Below are positions 49,724 through 57,601 of a stretch of DNA of 64,000 nt, piece by piece (the first letter of the stretch is position 1; each line of letters starts with the position of its first letter). Source of the stretch: Promicromonospora sukumoe (GTDB taxonomy: Bacteria > Actinomycetota > Actinomycetes > Actinomycetales > Cellulomonadaceae). Location: the NCBI RefSeq assembly GCF_014137995.1, contig NZ_JACGWV010000003.1, positions 744,001 through 808,000 of the forward strand, written 5' to 3'. Both the position numbers and the translations under genes were made by a program. Below the pieces are notes generated by a model that ran no database searches, was not told the origin of the DNA, and saw only the letters and a list, made by a program, of their open reading frames with translations.

Positions 49724-51345
49724 TGGGACACCTCCGCGACCAGCTCCGCGCGGATGGCGGGGCGGTCGAGCTTTCCGTTGGGGTTGCGGGGGAACGCGGC
49801 GGCGACGTGGACCTGTGCCGGCAGCATGAAGGTGGGCAGGGTCTGCCGCATCTCCTTGAGCAGCCGGTCGGTGTCGACCGCCTCGGGGGCCAGGACGGCG
49901 AGCTCGATCCGCTGCCCCAGGCGCTCGTCCGGCACGCCGATCGCGACGGCCTCGCGCACCAGGCCGGAGGCCAGGGCGGCCTCCTCCACCTCGGTGGGGC
50001 TGACGCGGTACCCGGAGGTCTTGATCATCTCGTCCTCGCGGCCCACGAAGTACAGGTAGCCGTCGGCGTCGCGCACCACGGTGTCGCCCGACCACACGGC
50101 GGGCTCCGGCACGGCACGCCACGGCTCGTCGTAGCCCGGCACGGGGCGGAACCGTGCCGCCGTCCGCTCCGGGTCGTTCCAGTAGCCGAGCGCGACGAGG
50201 CTGCCGCGGTGCACCAGCTCGCCGGGCTCGTCGGGCGCGCACGGGGTGCCGTCCGGGCGCAGCACCAGCACCTCGGCGTTCGGGATCGCCCTGCCGATCG
50301 AGCCGGGGCGCGCGTCCACCTGCGCGGGGTCCAGGTAGGTGGACCGGAACGACTCGGTCAGCCCGTACATCAGGTACGGCGCGGCCGTGGGGAACAGCTC
50401 GCGCAGCTCGCCCAGGAGCGCGCCCGACATGCGGCCGCCGGTGTTGGCGAAGTACCGCAGCGCGAACCGGGCGCCGGACGGCCACTCGACCGAGGCGAGC
50501 TGGGTCCACAGCGGCGGCACACCCGTGATGCCGGTGACGCCGTACTTCTCGCACGCGGCGGTGACGTTCCGGGGGAGCAGGTAGTCGAGCAGCACCGCGT
50601 GGGCGCCGACGGCGAACGCGGTGGTGAGCTGGCTCAGCCCGGCGTCGAAGCTCAGCGGCAGGACCGCCAGGAGCACGTCGTCGGCCGTGTTGTGCAGGTA
50701 GCCCGAGACGCTCGTGGCGCCCACGACCAGGTTGCGGTGCGACAGGACGACGCCCTTCGGGGCGCCGGTGCTGCCGGACGTGTACAGGATCGCGGCGATG
50801 TCGGTGTCGGGGCCGTCGTGCAGCTCGGGGGCGGCCGCCGGGGCCTCGTCGTCGGACGCCGTGCCGCCGGGCGCCTCGCCGTCGGCGACGTCGTTCCAGC
50901 GCCGCACCTCCAGGCCGGGTACCTGGGGCAGGTCGTCCGCGGCGCCGCCGTCGGGCTGGTCGACGAGCAGCACCGTGACCAGCCCGGTGTCGCCGAGGTG
51001 GTCGCGGACGGCGCTCAGCCGACCCGTGGAGGTGACCAGCACGCGCGCGCCGGAGTCGCGCACGACGTGGGCGACCTGCTTGCCCTTCAGCAGCGGGTTG
51101 ACGGGGACGAAGACGCCGCCGGCCACGGAGGTGCCCCACAGGGCCTCGACCGTCTCGAACCGCTTCTCCAGGAAGACCGCCACCCGGTCGTGCCGCGCCA
51201 CGCCGAGCCCGGCGAGGCGGACGCCGGCCCGCCGCACGGCGCGCCACAGCTCCGCGTACGTCAGGGTCGCGTCGCGGGCCGACAGCGCGGGGGCGTCCGG
51301 CCGCAGGCGCGCCTGATGCTCCAGATGCTGATGGATGGTGGTCAC
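49720..51345 (-). CDS. AMP-forming acyl/aminoacyl ligase (exosortase A-associated type)
   Basis: A 541-residue adenylate-forming ligase. Core motifs are LYTSGSTGAPKGVVLSHRN, MYGLTESFRSTYLDP, GELVHRGSLVALGYWNDPE, the hinge GREDEMIKTSGYRVSPTEVE and the catalytic Lys in NPNGKLDRPAI. It closely fits the 'acyl-CoA ligase, exosortase A system-associated' group. With an ACP and a PLP decarboxylase in the same cassette, loading of an amino acid or acid onto the ACP is inferred. GTG 51345 is chosen because TACCGT (51358-51353) stands seven bases upstream; ATG 51351 would overlap that box. Confidence 0.88.
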   Translation of the reverse strand: MTTIHQHLEHQARLRPDAPALSARDATLTYAELWRAVRRAGVRLAGLGVARHDRVAVFLEKRFETVEALWGTSVAGGVFVPVNPLLKGKQVAHVVRDSGARVLVTSTGRLSAVRDHLGDTGLVTVLLVDQPDGGAADDLPQVPGLEVRRWNDVADGEAPGGTASDDEAPAAAPELHDGPDTDIAAILYTSGSTGAPKGVVLSHRNLVVGATSVSGYLHNTADDVLLAVLPLSFDAGLSQLTTAFAVGAHAVLLDYLLPRNVTAACEKYGVTGITGVPPLWTQLASVEWPSGARFALRYFANTGGRMSGALLGELRELFPTAAPYLMYGLTESFRSTYLDPAQVDARPGSIGRAIPNAEVLVLRPDGTPCAPDEPGELVHRGSLVALGYWNDPERTAARFRPVPGYDEPWRAVPEPAVWSGDTVVRDADGYLYFVGREDEMIKTSGYRVSPTEVEEAALASGLVREAVAIGVPDERLGQRIELAVLAPEAVDTDRLLKEMRQTLPTFMLPAQVHVAAAFPRNPNGKLDRPAIRAELVAEVSQ

Positions 51346-51603
51346 GAACATCACGGTAAAGCGCGCACGATCATTTTCGGCAGGCCAGGCGAGGGTGAAT
51401 AGGGCCGAAAAGCGGGTGAACCGCGGGAGAGGTGAAAAAGGCGAGGTCACAACGCGTGTGCAGTGTTATGTCAATCACATCCACGAGGCGCAGGAGGTGA
51501 ATTACCGTGCATGGACCCGATGTCATCCCCTGTTCAAGGAAAGCAAATGGTGAATTAGGCCCCGCCGTGCCCTTTTCACCTCGCGGGATTCACCCGGCCG
51601 GAT
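51346..51603. promoter_or_regulatory. Control region upstream of the ligase cassette with GGTGAA boxes
   Basis: A low-GC gap of 258 bases. GGGTGAA at 51393-51399 and 51414-51420 and AGGTGAA at 51430-51436 lie 35-80 bases upstream of the -10 box of the ligase gene. AGGTGAA recurs at 51495 and TGGTGAA at 51548; TTCACCT (51575), TTCACCC (51589) and TTCACCA (51603) follow at an exact 14-base step. A possible 38-codon frame from GTG 51507 with AGGAGG upstream is noted but unproven. Confidence 0.55.
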
Positions 51604-52458
51604 TCACCACGGCACCTGGGTGAGCTCGCTGTAGAGGTAGGACACCGTCTCCGGCGGCTCGCCGGTCCGGCTCAGGTACATCGTCGGCCGCTGCGCCGGC
51701 AGGGGCACCGAGTGCCACGGCCGGGGGCCGCTGACGCGGGTCTGCAGCAGGGTGAACGGCAGCCCGTGGGCGAGCAGCACGTGCCGGTAGACCGCGGGCG
51801 CGGCGGCGCGGAACAGGTCGCGGTCGCTCACGTGCAGCACCGAGGCGAACAGCCGCACCCGCTTGCGGCGCACGGCGCGGAACACCACCCAGCACGGCCG
51901 CCCGTCGACGACCGCGACGACGTGCCGGGCGGCGGCGGAGTCGGCGTGGTCCCGGTAAGCGGCCAGGTCAGCGCCGCTGAGCACGGCCTCGATGTCGGCG
52001 CGCCCGGTCAGCAGGCGTACGCCCGGCGTGGGCAGCGGGAGGTTCGCCACCAGGGCGCCCGAGGTGTCGAGGTGGTGGAACCCGAGCCGCTCGTTCAGGG
52101 GGATCACGGTGCCGCTCGGGGACAGGTCGGTGAGCTCCCGGTCGCGCTGGGCGAGCATCGCGCGCAGCAGCCGGAGCGAGTGGTGCCGGAACTCGTCGAG
52201 CACGCACCACGCCGCGACGTTGCACACGGCGCGCCCCTCGGTCTCCGAGTACAGGGCGGCGTAGACGCCCACGACGGTGCCCTCGGACTCCAGCAGGAAC
52301 CCGTGGTCGGGATGGCTCGTGGTCCACGTGGGGCGCAGCGAGCGCGCCCATTGCCCGGGCGTCAGGGTGCTGTCCAGGTGCACGCTGAGAAATTCGCCCA
52401 CACGCGGCAGGTCACCTGTCGTGACGGGGGCGAGACTGACCTCTTTCGAATGTGCCAC
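51604..52458 (-). CDS. GNAT family acetyltransferase of the EPS locus
   Basis: A 284-residue protein with an N-terminal GNAT-like domain: HPDHGFLLESEGTVVGVYAALYSE followed by AAWCVLDEFRHHSLRLLRAMLAQRD, where the R-H-H-S-L-R-L-L replaces the usual acetyl-CoA loop. The C-terminal half, with VAVVDGRPCWVVFRAVRRKRVRLFASVLHVSD, looks like a second degenerate GNAT-type fold. It may acylate a sugar or lipid intermediate of the glycan. GTG 52458 has CATACT seven bases upstream. It sits between the ligase cassette and a divergent glycosyltransferase. Confidence in the family is moderate. Confidence 0.65.
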   Translation of the reverse strand: MAHSKEVSLAPVTTGDLPRVGEFLSVHLDSTLTPGQWARSLRPTWTTSHPDHGFLLESEGTVVGVYAALYSETEGRAVCNVAAWCVLDEFRHHSLRLLRAMLAQRDRELTDLSPSGTVIPLNERLGFHHLDTSGALVANLPLPTPGVRLLTGRADIEAVLSGADLAAYRDHADSAAARHVVAVVDGRPCWVVFRAVRRKRVRLFASVLHVSDRDLFRAAAPAVYRHVLLAHGLPFTLLQTRVSGPRPWHSVPLPAQRPTMYLSRTGEPPETVSYLYSELTQVPW

Positions 52459-52632
52459 GTCGGTGAGTATGACCCCGGAAATAGTCGCCGTCCGGGGTGG
52501 GGCGGGGTGAAAGGAACAACGCGCGTCAATTTCATCCGGTGATTTGCGTAAGCGTGCCGCGAGGCATTTATCACCCCAGCGTTCACCCGGGAGGCGCGTG
52601 CTTCTGCGGACGCCAGCCGTCACTATCGGGGT
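52459..52632. promoter_or_regulatory. Divergent EPS control region with phased boxes
   Basis: A 174-base AT-richer gap between the GNAT gene and a glycosyltransferase gene. ATCACCC (52570-52576) and TTCACCC (52582-52588) are 12 bases apart, the same step as upstream of the sugar transferase, and GGGTGAA occurs at 52505-52511. They lie about 45-65 bases before the glycosyltransferase start. Confidence 0.5.
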
Positions 52633-53898
52633 GTGGTCGTCTTTGATGGAGCCGGGTCCGCCCGCAGGGCCCACGTGCTGCTCGTCGCACCCGCGTGCGA
52701 CGGCAACGACGTGGGCGAGTCGTGGCTCGCACACCAGTGGGCGGAGCGCCTGTCGCGGCGGTTCGAGGTGACCCTGCTGTCCACCTGGAAGAAGGGCCAC
52801 GTGCCGCCGTCCCGGCAGCTGCCCGGGGTGCGGGTCGTGGAGTGGCCCGAGCCGCCGCTCGTGCACCGCGCCGAGCGGCTGAACAGCCTGCTCCAGCCGG
52901 CGTACGTCCCGTTCTACGCGCGGGCCCGGCGGTGGGTCCGCGCGCGCCTCGCGGAGGGCGAGCGGTTCGACGTCGCGCACCAGGCGACGCCCGTGGCGCT
53001 GCGCTACCCGTCGCCCGTCGTCGGCCTGGGCATCCCGCTCGTGATCGGTCCGGTGGGCGGCAGCCTGGAGTCGCCGCCCGCGTTCGCCGCCGAGGAGGCG
53101 GCCACGCCCTGGTACCAGCAGCTCCGCCGGCTCGACCGGGTGCGGCTGCGGCGCGACCCGTTGCTGCGCTCCACCTACGAGCAGGCCGACTGCGTGGTGG
53201 GCATCGCGCCCTACGTGCGCGAGCTCCTGGGCGACCTGCGGCTGCGCCGGTTCGAGACGATCGGCGACGTGTCCGTCGACGCCGTGCGGCCCGCCGTCGA
53301 CCGCACGGGGCGTCCCGGGCCGGTCCGGCTGCTGCACGTCGGGCGGCTGGTGCGCACCAAGGGCGCCCGGGACGCGATCCGCGCCATGGCCGAGCTGCGC
53401 GACCTGCCCGTGGTGCTCGACGTCGTCGGCGACGGCAACGACCGCCAGGCCTGCGACGACCTCGTGCGCGAGCTCGGGCTCGCCGACCGGGTGACGGTGC
53501 ACGGCGCCGTGCCGCGCGCCGAGGTCGACGGGTTCTACGAGCGCGCCGACGTCTTCGTCTTCCCCAGCTACCGGGAGCCGGGCGGCGCCGTCGTGCTGGA
53601 GGCGATGGCGTACGGGCTGCCGCTCGTCGTCTGCGATCGGGGCGGCCCGGGCGCCAACGTGTCGGACGAGTGCGCCGTCCGGGTGCCCGCACTGTCCCCG
53701 GACCAGCTCGCCCGCGACGTGGCCGCGGCGGTCCGCCGCCTGGTCACCGCCCCGGACCAGCGCCTCAAGATGGGGGAGGCCGCGCGCGAGCACGTGGCCG
53801 CCACCCACCTGTGGGAGCGCAAGGTCGACCGCATGGTGGAGCTGTACGAGCAGGTCGCGGCGACGCGGCTCACCTCGGGATCACAGGCGTCCGGATGA
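52633..53898 (+). CDS. GT4 family glycosyltransferase
   Basis: A 421-residue GT-B enzyme. The N-terminal domain opens with VLLVAPACDGNDVGESWLAHQWAERL, a segment typical of a GT4 subgroup in capsular loci; PLVIGPVGGS follows. The donor domain has RLLHVGRLVRTKGARDAIRAM, DVVGDGND and the E-x7-E pattern in FPSYREPGGAVVLEAMAYGLPLVV. It adds a sugar to the growing lipid-linked glycan. GTG 52633 is the start used; a weak CACTAT box is six bases upstream. It overlaps the next gene by ATGA. Confidence 0.88.
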   Translation: MVVFDGAGSARRAHVLLVAPACDGNDVGESWLAHQWAERLSRRFEVTLLSTWKKGHVPPSRQLPGVRVVEWPEPPLVHRAERLNSLLQPAYVPFYARARRWVRARLAEGERFDVAHQATPVALRYPSPVVGLGIPLVIGPVGGSLESPPAFAAEEAATPWYQQLRRLDRVRLRRDPLLRSTYEQADCVVGIAPYVRELLGDLRLRRFETIGDVSVDAVRPAVDRTGRPGPVRLLHVGRLVRTKGARDAIRAMAELRDLPVVLDVVGDGNDRQACDDLVRELGLADRVTVHGAVPRAEVDGFYERADVFVFPSYREPGGAVVLEAMAYGLPLVVCDRGGPGANVSDECAVRVPALSPDQLARDVAAAVRRLVTAPDQRLKMGEAAREHVAATHLWERKVDRMVELYEQVAATRLTSGSQASG

Positions 53899-54911
53899 GC
53901 GAGAACGACCGGCGTGTGAGGATGACCGGCATGGGCACCTCGTCGTGGCGGTCACCGCTCCGCTGGGCCGTCGGCGCGCTGTTCGCCGCCGCGCTGACCA
54001 CCGTCGCCACCACCGCTCCGGGCACCGACCCGGCCGGCTCGGGCGCCTCCGCGCCCGCCGAGAGCCCGGTGTCCACCGAGGCGCCGTCGCCGCCCGCGAG
54101 CGTGGTCGAGAAGGGCGAGGCCCTGGAGTTCCCGACGCCGGCGACCGCGGGCCTGCCCGAGGGCTGGAAGCCCAAGGAGACCCACACTGGCGACCTGTTC
54201 ATCCGCGAGGCCGGGACCGTCGTCAGCGACCTGCGGATCACGGACGGCGTCATCTACGTCGAGGCCGACAACGTGACGCTGCGTCGCGTCCAGGCCCTCG
54301 GGTCGCGGGTCGTCAACGACGCGACCCCGGGGGTGTGCGGGTCCGGGATGGTGGTCGAGCAGTCCGAGTTCCTGCGCAGCTCGGTGCAGACCCGCGACAC
54401 CGACCAGCCGATCATCGGGAACGGCGGGTTCACCGTGCGCGACGTGGTGATCGACGAGCTGCCCGAGGGCATCCGGGTCGGCGCCAAGGAGTGCGGCGAC
54501 GTCGTCGTCGAGGACACGTACGTCAAGATCGTCCCGCCCGACGTGTGCGAGGACTGGCACGGCGACGGCATCCAGGGCTACGGCGGTGGCAGCGTGACCG
54601 TCCGGAACGTCCGGATCATCATGGAGGAGGCCCCCGACTGCTACGGGACCGCGCCGTTCTTCTACCCGAGCGGCCAGGGCAACACGTCGCTGACCGTCGA
54701 CGGGCTGCTGGTCGAGGGCGGCGGCTACGCGTTCCGCGCGGGCACCCCGGGCAGCGTGCGCAACCTCCAGATCGTGCAGGACGCCTGGGGCTACGGCCCG
54801 GTCGACGTCCTGTGCGGGGCCCTCACCGAGTGGCAGGCGAACACCGTGACGGTCGGCAGCAGCGGCACGCGGCCGGGCGACCCGATCGAGTGCGCGGGCA
54901 GCGGCAACTGA
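53895..54911 (+). CDS. Secreted parallel beta-helix protein
   Basis: A 338-residue exported protein: signal peptide or anchor near residues 20-42 (SPLRWAVGALFAAALTTVATTAPG), a Pro/Ser/Thr-rich linker of about 40 residues, then a domain of repeating short strands (DLRITDGVIYVEADNVTLRRVQAL, GFTVRDVVIDELPEGIRVGAKECG, SVTVRNVRIIMEEAPDC) as in right-handed beta-helices of polysaccharide lyases and hydrolases. DWHGDGIQGYGGGSV is a common feature of such folds. It may trim or bind the exported polysaccharide. It is co-translated with the preceding glycosyltransferase. Confidence 0.78.
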   Translation: MSENDRRVRMTGMGTSSWRSPLRWAVGALFAAALTTVATTAPGTDPAGSGASAPAESPVSTEAPSPPASVVEKGEALEFPTPATAGLPEGWKPKETHTGDLFIREAGTVVSDLRITDGVIYVEADNVTLRRVQALGSRVVNDATPGVCGSGMVVEQSEFLRSSVQTRDTDQPIIGNGGFTVRDVVIDELPEGIRVGAKECGDVVVEDTYVKIVPPDVCEDWHGDGIQGYGGGSVTVRNVRIIMEEAPDCYGTAPFFYPSGQGNTSLTVDGLLVEGGGYAFRAGTPGSVRNLQIVQDAWGYGPVDVLCGALTEWQANTVTVGSSGTRPGDPIECAGSGN

Positions 54912-54986
54912 CGTCCGCTGATCGAGGCCTGCCGTACGGCGTCGTCCGCTCTGCCCCGATCTGTCCCCAACGCCCTGGGTGACGAT

Positions 54987-55054
54987 CTCCTTCGAGGCCT
55001 AAGTTTCTTCGCTTTGGGCCGCCCCAAAGCGAAGAAACTTAGGTCTCAAAGGAG
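54987..55054. repeat. Palindromic hairpin, family D, copy 4
   Basis: Arms of 32 nt (54987-55018 and 55023-55054) with two mismatches around a four-base loop, starting CTCCTTCGAGGCCTAAGTTT. It lies between convergent genes, the longest-armed copy of the family in this window. Confidence 0.9.
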
Positions 55055-55131
55055 AGGGCGGCAGCCGCCCTGAGGCGTGCAGCGGAGGGCGGCAGTCGGC
55101 CTCAGGCGCGAGGGGACCAGGCAGCCGCCCC

Positions 55132-55968
55132 TCACGCCCGCGAGCTGGCGTCGCGTTCCCAGGTCGTGAAGTCGCCCGCGCGCACCGCGGCGCGCGAGCG
55201 CAGCCGCCCCGCGAGCACGACGCCGGCGAACACCGGCACCTTGGGCGCCAGCGCCGGGCGCTCCCGGACGACCCGCCAGAGGTCGCCGAGCGACGTCCGC
55301 GCCTCCGCCCCGCGCAGGCCCGCGCGGTCGGCCTGGACGTTGCCGGTCGTCACGCGCGCCCGGCGCCGGACGAGGTCGCCCAGGGTGCGGGCGGGGTGCA
55401 CGACGACGGCGACGTCCGGCACGACGACGCGCTCGGCGGGGGCGAACGCCTCCGAGAGCACGAGGTCGTCCGCCATCACCGGCGGCAGGGCGGCGACCCG
55501 CGCGGCGGCGTCCCGCGACACGGCCAGCACCCCGCGCCCGAACAGCCCGGACCGCACGGTCGGCAGCGCCTCCCACACGTCGTAGTACCAGCGGGCGAGC
55601 GGCGTCACCCCGGTACGGGGCAGGGTGCGCGACGGCGCCGCCACGGCGGCATCCCCTGGCCCGACGGCGGCCGCGAGCCGGGCCACGCCGTCGGCGGAGA
55701 TCTCGACGTCGGCGTCCAGGTACACGCGGGGGAACGTCACGGCCACGTCGTCTGCGGCGCGCAGCGCGCGGGCCTTGGACGGCTCGGGCAGGTCCAGGAC
55801 CGTCACGGGGTACCGCGCGGCCACGGCCGCCGTCCCGTCCGTGCACCCGTTGCACGCGACCACGACCTCCAGCAGCCCGGGGGTGGCGCACAGCGCGTCG
55901 AGCAGGCGGCCGATCGTGCGCTCCTCGTCGTGCGCGGGCACGACGACGGACGCGACGGGCCCGCTCAT
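55132..55968 (-). CDS. GT2 family glycosyltransferase
   Basis: A 278-residue GT-A enzyme. It opens with VASVVVPAHDEERTIGRLLDAL, has the nucleotide-sugar region VVVACNGCTDGTAAVAARY and the metal-binding VYLDADVEI, then a C-terminal helical part with WERD near the end. No membrane helix is evident. The acceptor is presumably the lipid-linked EPS repeat unit. The ATG overlaps the stop of the upstream GT2 gene (ATGA), placing it last in the run deacetylase - GT2 - GT2. Confidence 0.86.
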   Translation of the reverse strand: MSGPVASVVVPAHDEERTIGRLLDALCATPGLLEVVVACNGCTDGTAAVAARYPVTVLDLPEPSKARALRAADDVAVTFPRVYLDADVEISADGVARLAAAVGPGDAAVAAPSRTLPRTGVTPLARWYYDVWEALPTVRSGLFGRGVLAVSRDAAARVAALPPVMADDLVLSEAFAPAERVVVPDVAVVVHPARTLGDLVRRRARVTTGNVQADRAGLRGAEARTSLGDLWRVVRERPALAPKVPVFAGVVLAGRLRSRAAVRAGDFTTWERDASSRA

Positions 55969-56864
55969 CGGGGCAGCACCGCGTCGCTCGCGCCGAGCGC
56001 CGCCGGCCGCAGGGAGGGCCGGACCAGCGCCCGCAGGGTGGGCCACGACGCGCGGTGCCCCAGGAGGGCCCGCCGGAGCTCCACGAGCAGGGTCACGCCG
56101 TAGTACGTCCAGGCCGCCGGGGTGCCGCGGCGGCGCCGGATCAGGCGCACGCGGTTGAGCATCTGCATGGTGTGCGTCGCGTGGCTGGTGCCCGACCCGC
56201 CGCCCACGTGCATGCCGCCGGCGTCCGGCGCGTACACCGACAGCCAGCCGCGGTCCCGGGCGCGCAGCGCGAAGTCCGTCTCCTCGGAGTAGAGGAAGTA
56301 CGTCTCGTCGAACCCGCCGAGCGCGTCGAAGCACTCCCGGTCCACGAGCCAGATGGCGCCGACGGCCCAGTCCACCGGGTGCTCCGTGACGTAGGCGCGC
56401 GGGTCCTCGATCCGCTCCGCGAGCAGCGGCAGGCCCGTGAAGCTCAGGCCGCCGGCCCGGGCCAGGGTCGGCTCCCGGCGCAGCGTCGGGGACAGGCTCC
56501 CGTCGGCCTCGCGGGTGCGCGGCGCCACGATGCCGACCCCCGGCCGGCGCAGCACCGACAGCATCCGCGGCACCGACTCGGCGTCGAGCTCCACGTCCGG
56601 GTTGAGCACCAGGATCTCCGCGGCCTCCGGGGAGTGCCGCACCGCCCGGTTCATCCCCGCGCCGTAGCCGTCGTTCACGCTCTCCACGACGGTGCAGTCG
56701 CCGCGCCGGCGCAGCAGCGCCAGCGTGTCGTCCGTGGACCCGTTGTCCACCACCACGGTCGTGTACGGCACGTCGCCGAAGGCCGCGGGCAGGCTGTCCA
56801 GGAGGGCGTCGACGTGCTGGGCGCTGTTGTAGGTCACGACGACCGCCGCCACCTCGGCCCCCAT
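55965..56864 (-). CDS. GT2 family glycosyltransferase (rhamnosyltransferase-like)
   Basis: A 299-residue GT-A enzyme resembling bacterial rhamnosyltransferases: AAVVVTYNSAQHVDALLDSL at the start, VVVDNGSTDDTLALLRRRG, the ILVLNPDVELD metal site, GAIWLVDRECFDALGGFDETYFLYSEETDFALRARDRGW near the middle and a basic helix (MLNRVRLIRRRRG). The donor is not certain. It is coupled to genes on both sides: its ATG overlaps the deacetylase stop by one base and its stop overlaps the next ATG by four. Confidence 0.88.
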   Translation of the reverse strand: MGAEVAAVVVTYNSAQHVDALLDSLPAAFGDVPYTTVVVDNGSTDDTLALLRRRGDCTVVESVNDGYGAGMNRAVRHSPEAAEILVLNPDVELDAESVPRMLSVLRRPGVGIVAPRTREADGSLSPTLRREPTLARAGGLSFTGLPLLAERIEDPRAYVTEHPVDWAVGAIWLVDRECFDALGGFDETYFLYSEETDFALRARDRGWLSVYAPDAGGMHVGGGSGTSHATHTMQMLNRVRLIRRRRGTPAAWTYYGVTLLVELRRALLGHRASWPTLRALVRPSLRPAALGASDAVLPR

Positions 56865-57517
56865 CAGCGCAGCCCCTTGACGAAGGTCCGGGCCCGGTCC
56901 GCGGCGCGCACCGTGTAGCGGTCGCCGTGCCGGAGCCAGACGGCGACGTCGTCGGCCGTGTCGTTCGCGCGGAGGCTGAACCGGGCCTGCCGCCAGGAGT
57001 CCGGCCGGGCCAGCGCGCGGTCGCTGGTGTAGACACGCGTGTAGCGCAGCCTGCGCAGCGCGGCCAGGGTGGTCCGGTCGTAGCGGCCCAGCGGGCACGC
57101 GGCGGTGGTCACCGGCTCGTCCAGCACCTCCTCCAGCCGCTCCCGCGCCTCGACGAGCTCTTCGTGCACCTGGTCCGGGGTCAGCCGGCGCCACACCCGG
57201 TGGTGCATGCCGTGCGACCCGACGCCCATCCCCGACCGGCGCAGCGCGCGCACGTCGCCGGCGGACAGCGAGCCCGGCTGCCCGAGCCGGCCGGCGATCA
57301 CGAAGAAGTCGGCGGCGCGCCCGCGCTCGACCAGCTCGGGGAGCGCCACCGTCAGGTCGGATGTGTTGCCGTCGTCGAAGCTGAGCCGCACGTCCGGCCG
57401 GACGGCCACCAGGTCGAGGACGCGCCGGAACGTGTCGGCGTCGACCCAGTAGGCGGCCTCCTCGGCCGGGACGTCGTCCGGCGGCGTCCCGATGCCGTGA
57501 AAGCAGAGATTGATCAT
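56864..57517 (-). CDS. NodB-type polysaccharide deacetylase
   Basis: A 217-residue carbohydrate esterase family 4 protein without a signal peptide. The first Asp-containing motif is RLSFDDGN and the metal-binding His motif is VGSHGMHHRVW; a third segment CPLGRYDRTTLAALR follows. It would remove N-acetyl groups from an amino sugar, perhaps on the cytoplasmic side given the lack of signal. It heads the run deacetylase - GT2 - GT2. Direct GGGTGAT repeats with 12-base spacing lie just upstream of its promoter. Confidence 0.87.
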   Translation of the reverse strand: MINLCFHGIGTPPDDVPAEEAAYWVDADTFRRVLDLVAVRPDVRLSFDDGNTSDLTVALPELVERGRAADFFVIAGRLGQPGSLSAGDVRALRRSGMGVGSHGMHHRVWRRLTPDQVHEELVEARERLEEVLDEPVTTAACPLGRYDRTTLAALRRLRYTRVYTSDRALARPDSWRQARFSLRANDTADDVAVWLRHGDRYTVRAADRARTFVKGLR

Positions 57518-57601
57518 TTGTTTATCGTGAACGACGGGCCGGGGCCGTGGAATGTATTACCGGGTGATTCTCCGGGTGATTCTCGGGACATAGCGGCAGG
57601 C
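57518..57601 (-). promoter_or_regulatory. Deacetylase promoter with GGGTGAT pair
   Basis: GGGTGAT at 57562-57568 and 57574-57580 are 12 bases apart. On the minus strand they read ATCACCC, and the nearer one ends two bases before TAATAC, a possible -10 box. The boxes would cover the -35 area, the position used by activators that replace a weak -35. Confidence 0.5.

Noticed and set aside
49720-51345. Ordinary fatty acyl-CoA synthetase for lipid degradation
   Set aside because: Translational coupling to a PLP decarboxylase and proximity to an ACP within a glycan locus do not fit beta-oxidation; no acyl-CoA dehydrogenase or thiolase is present.
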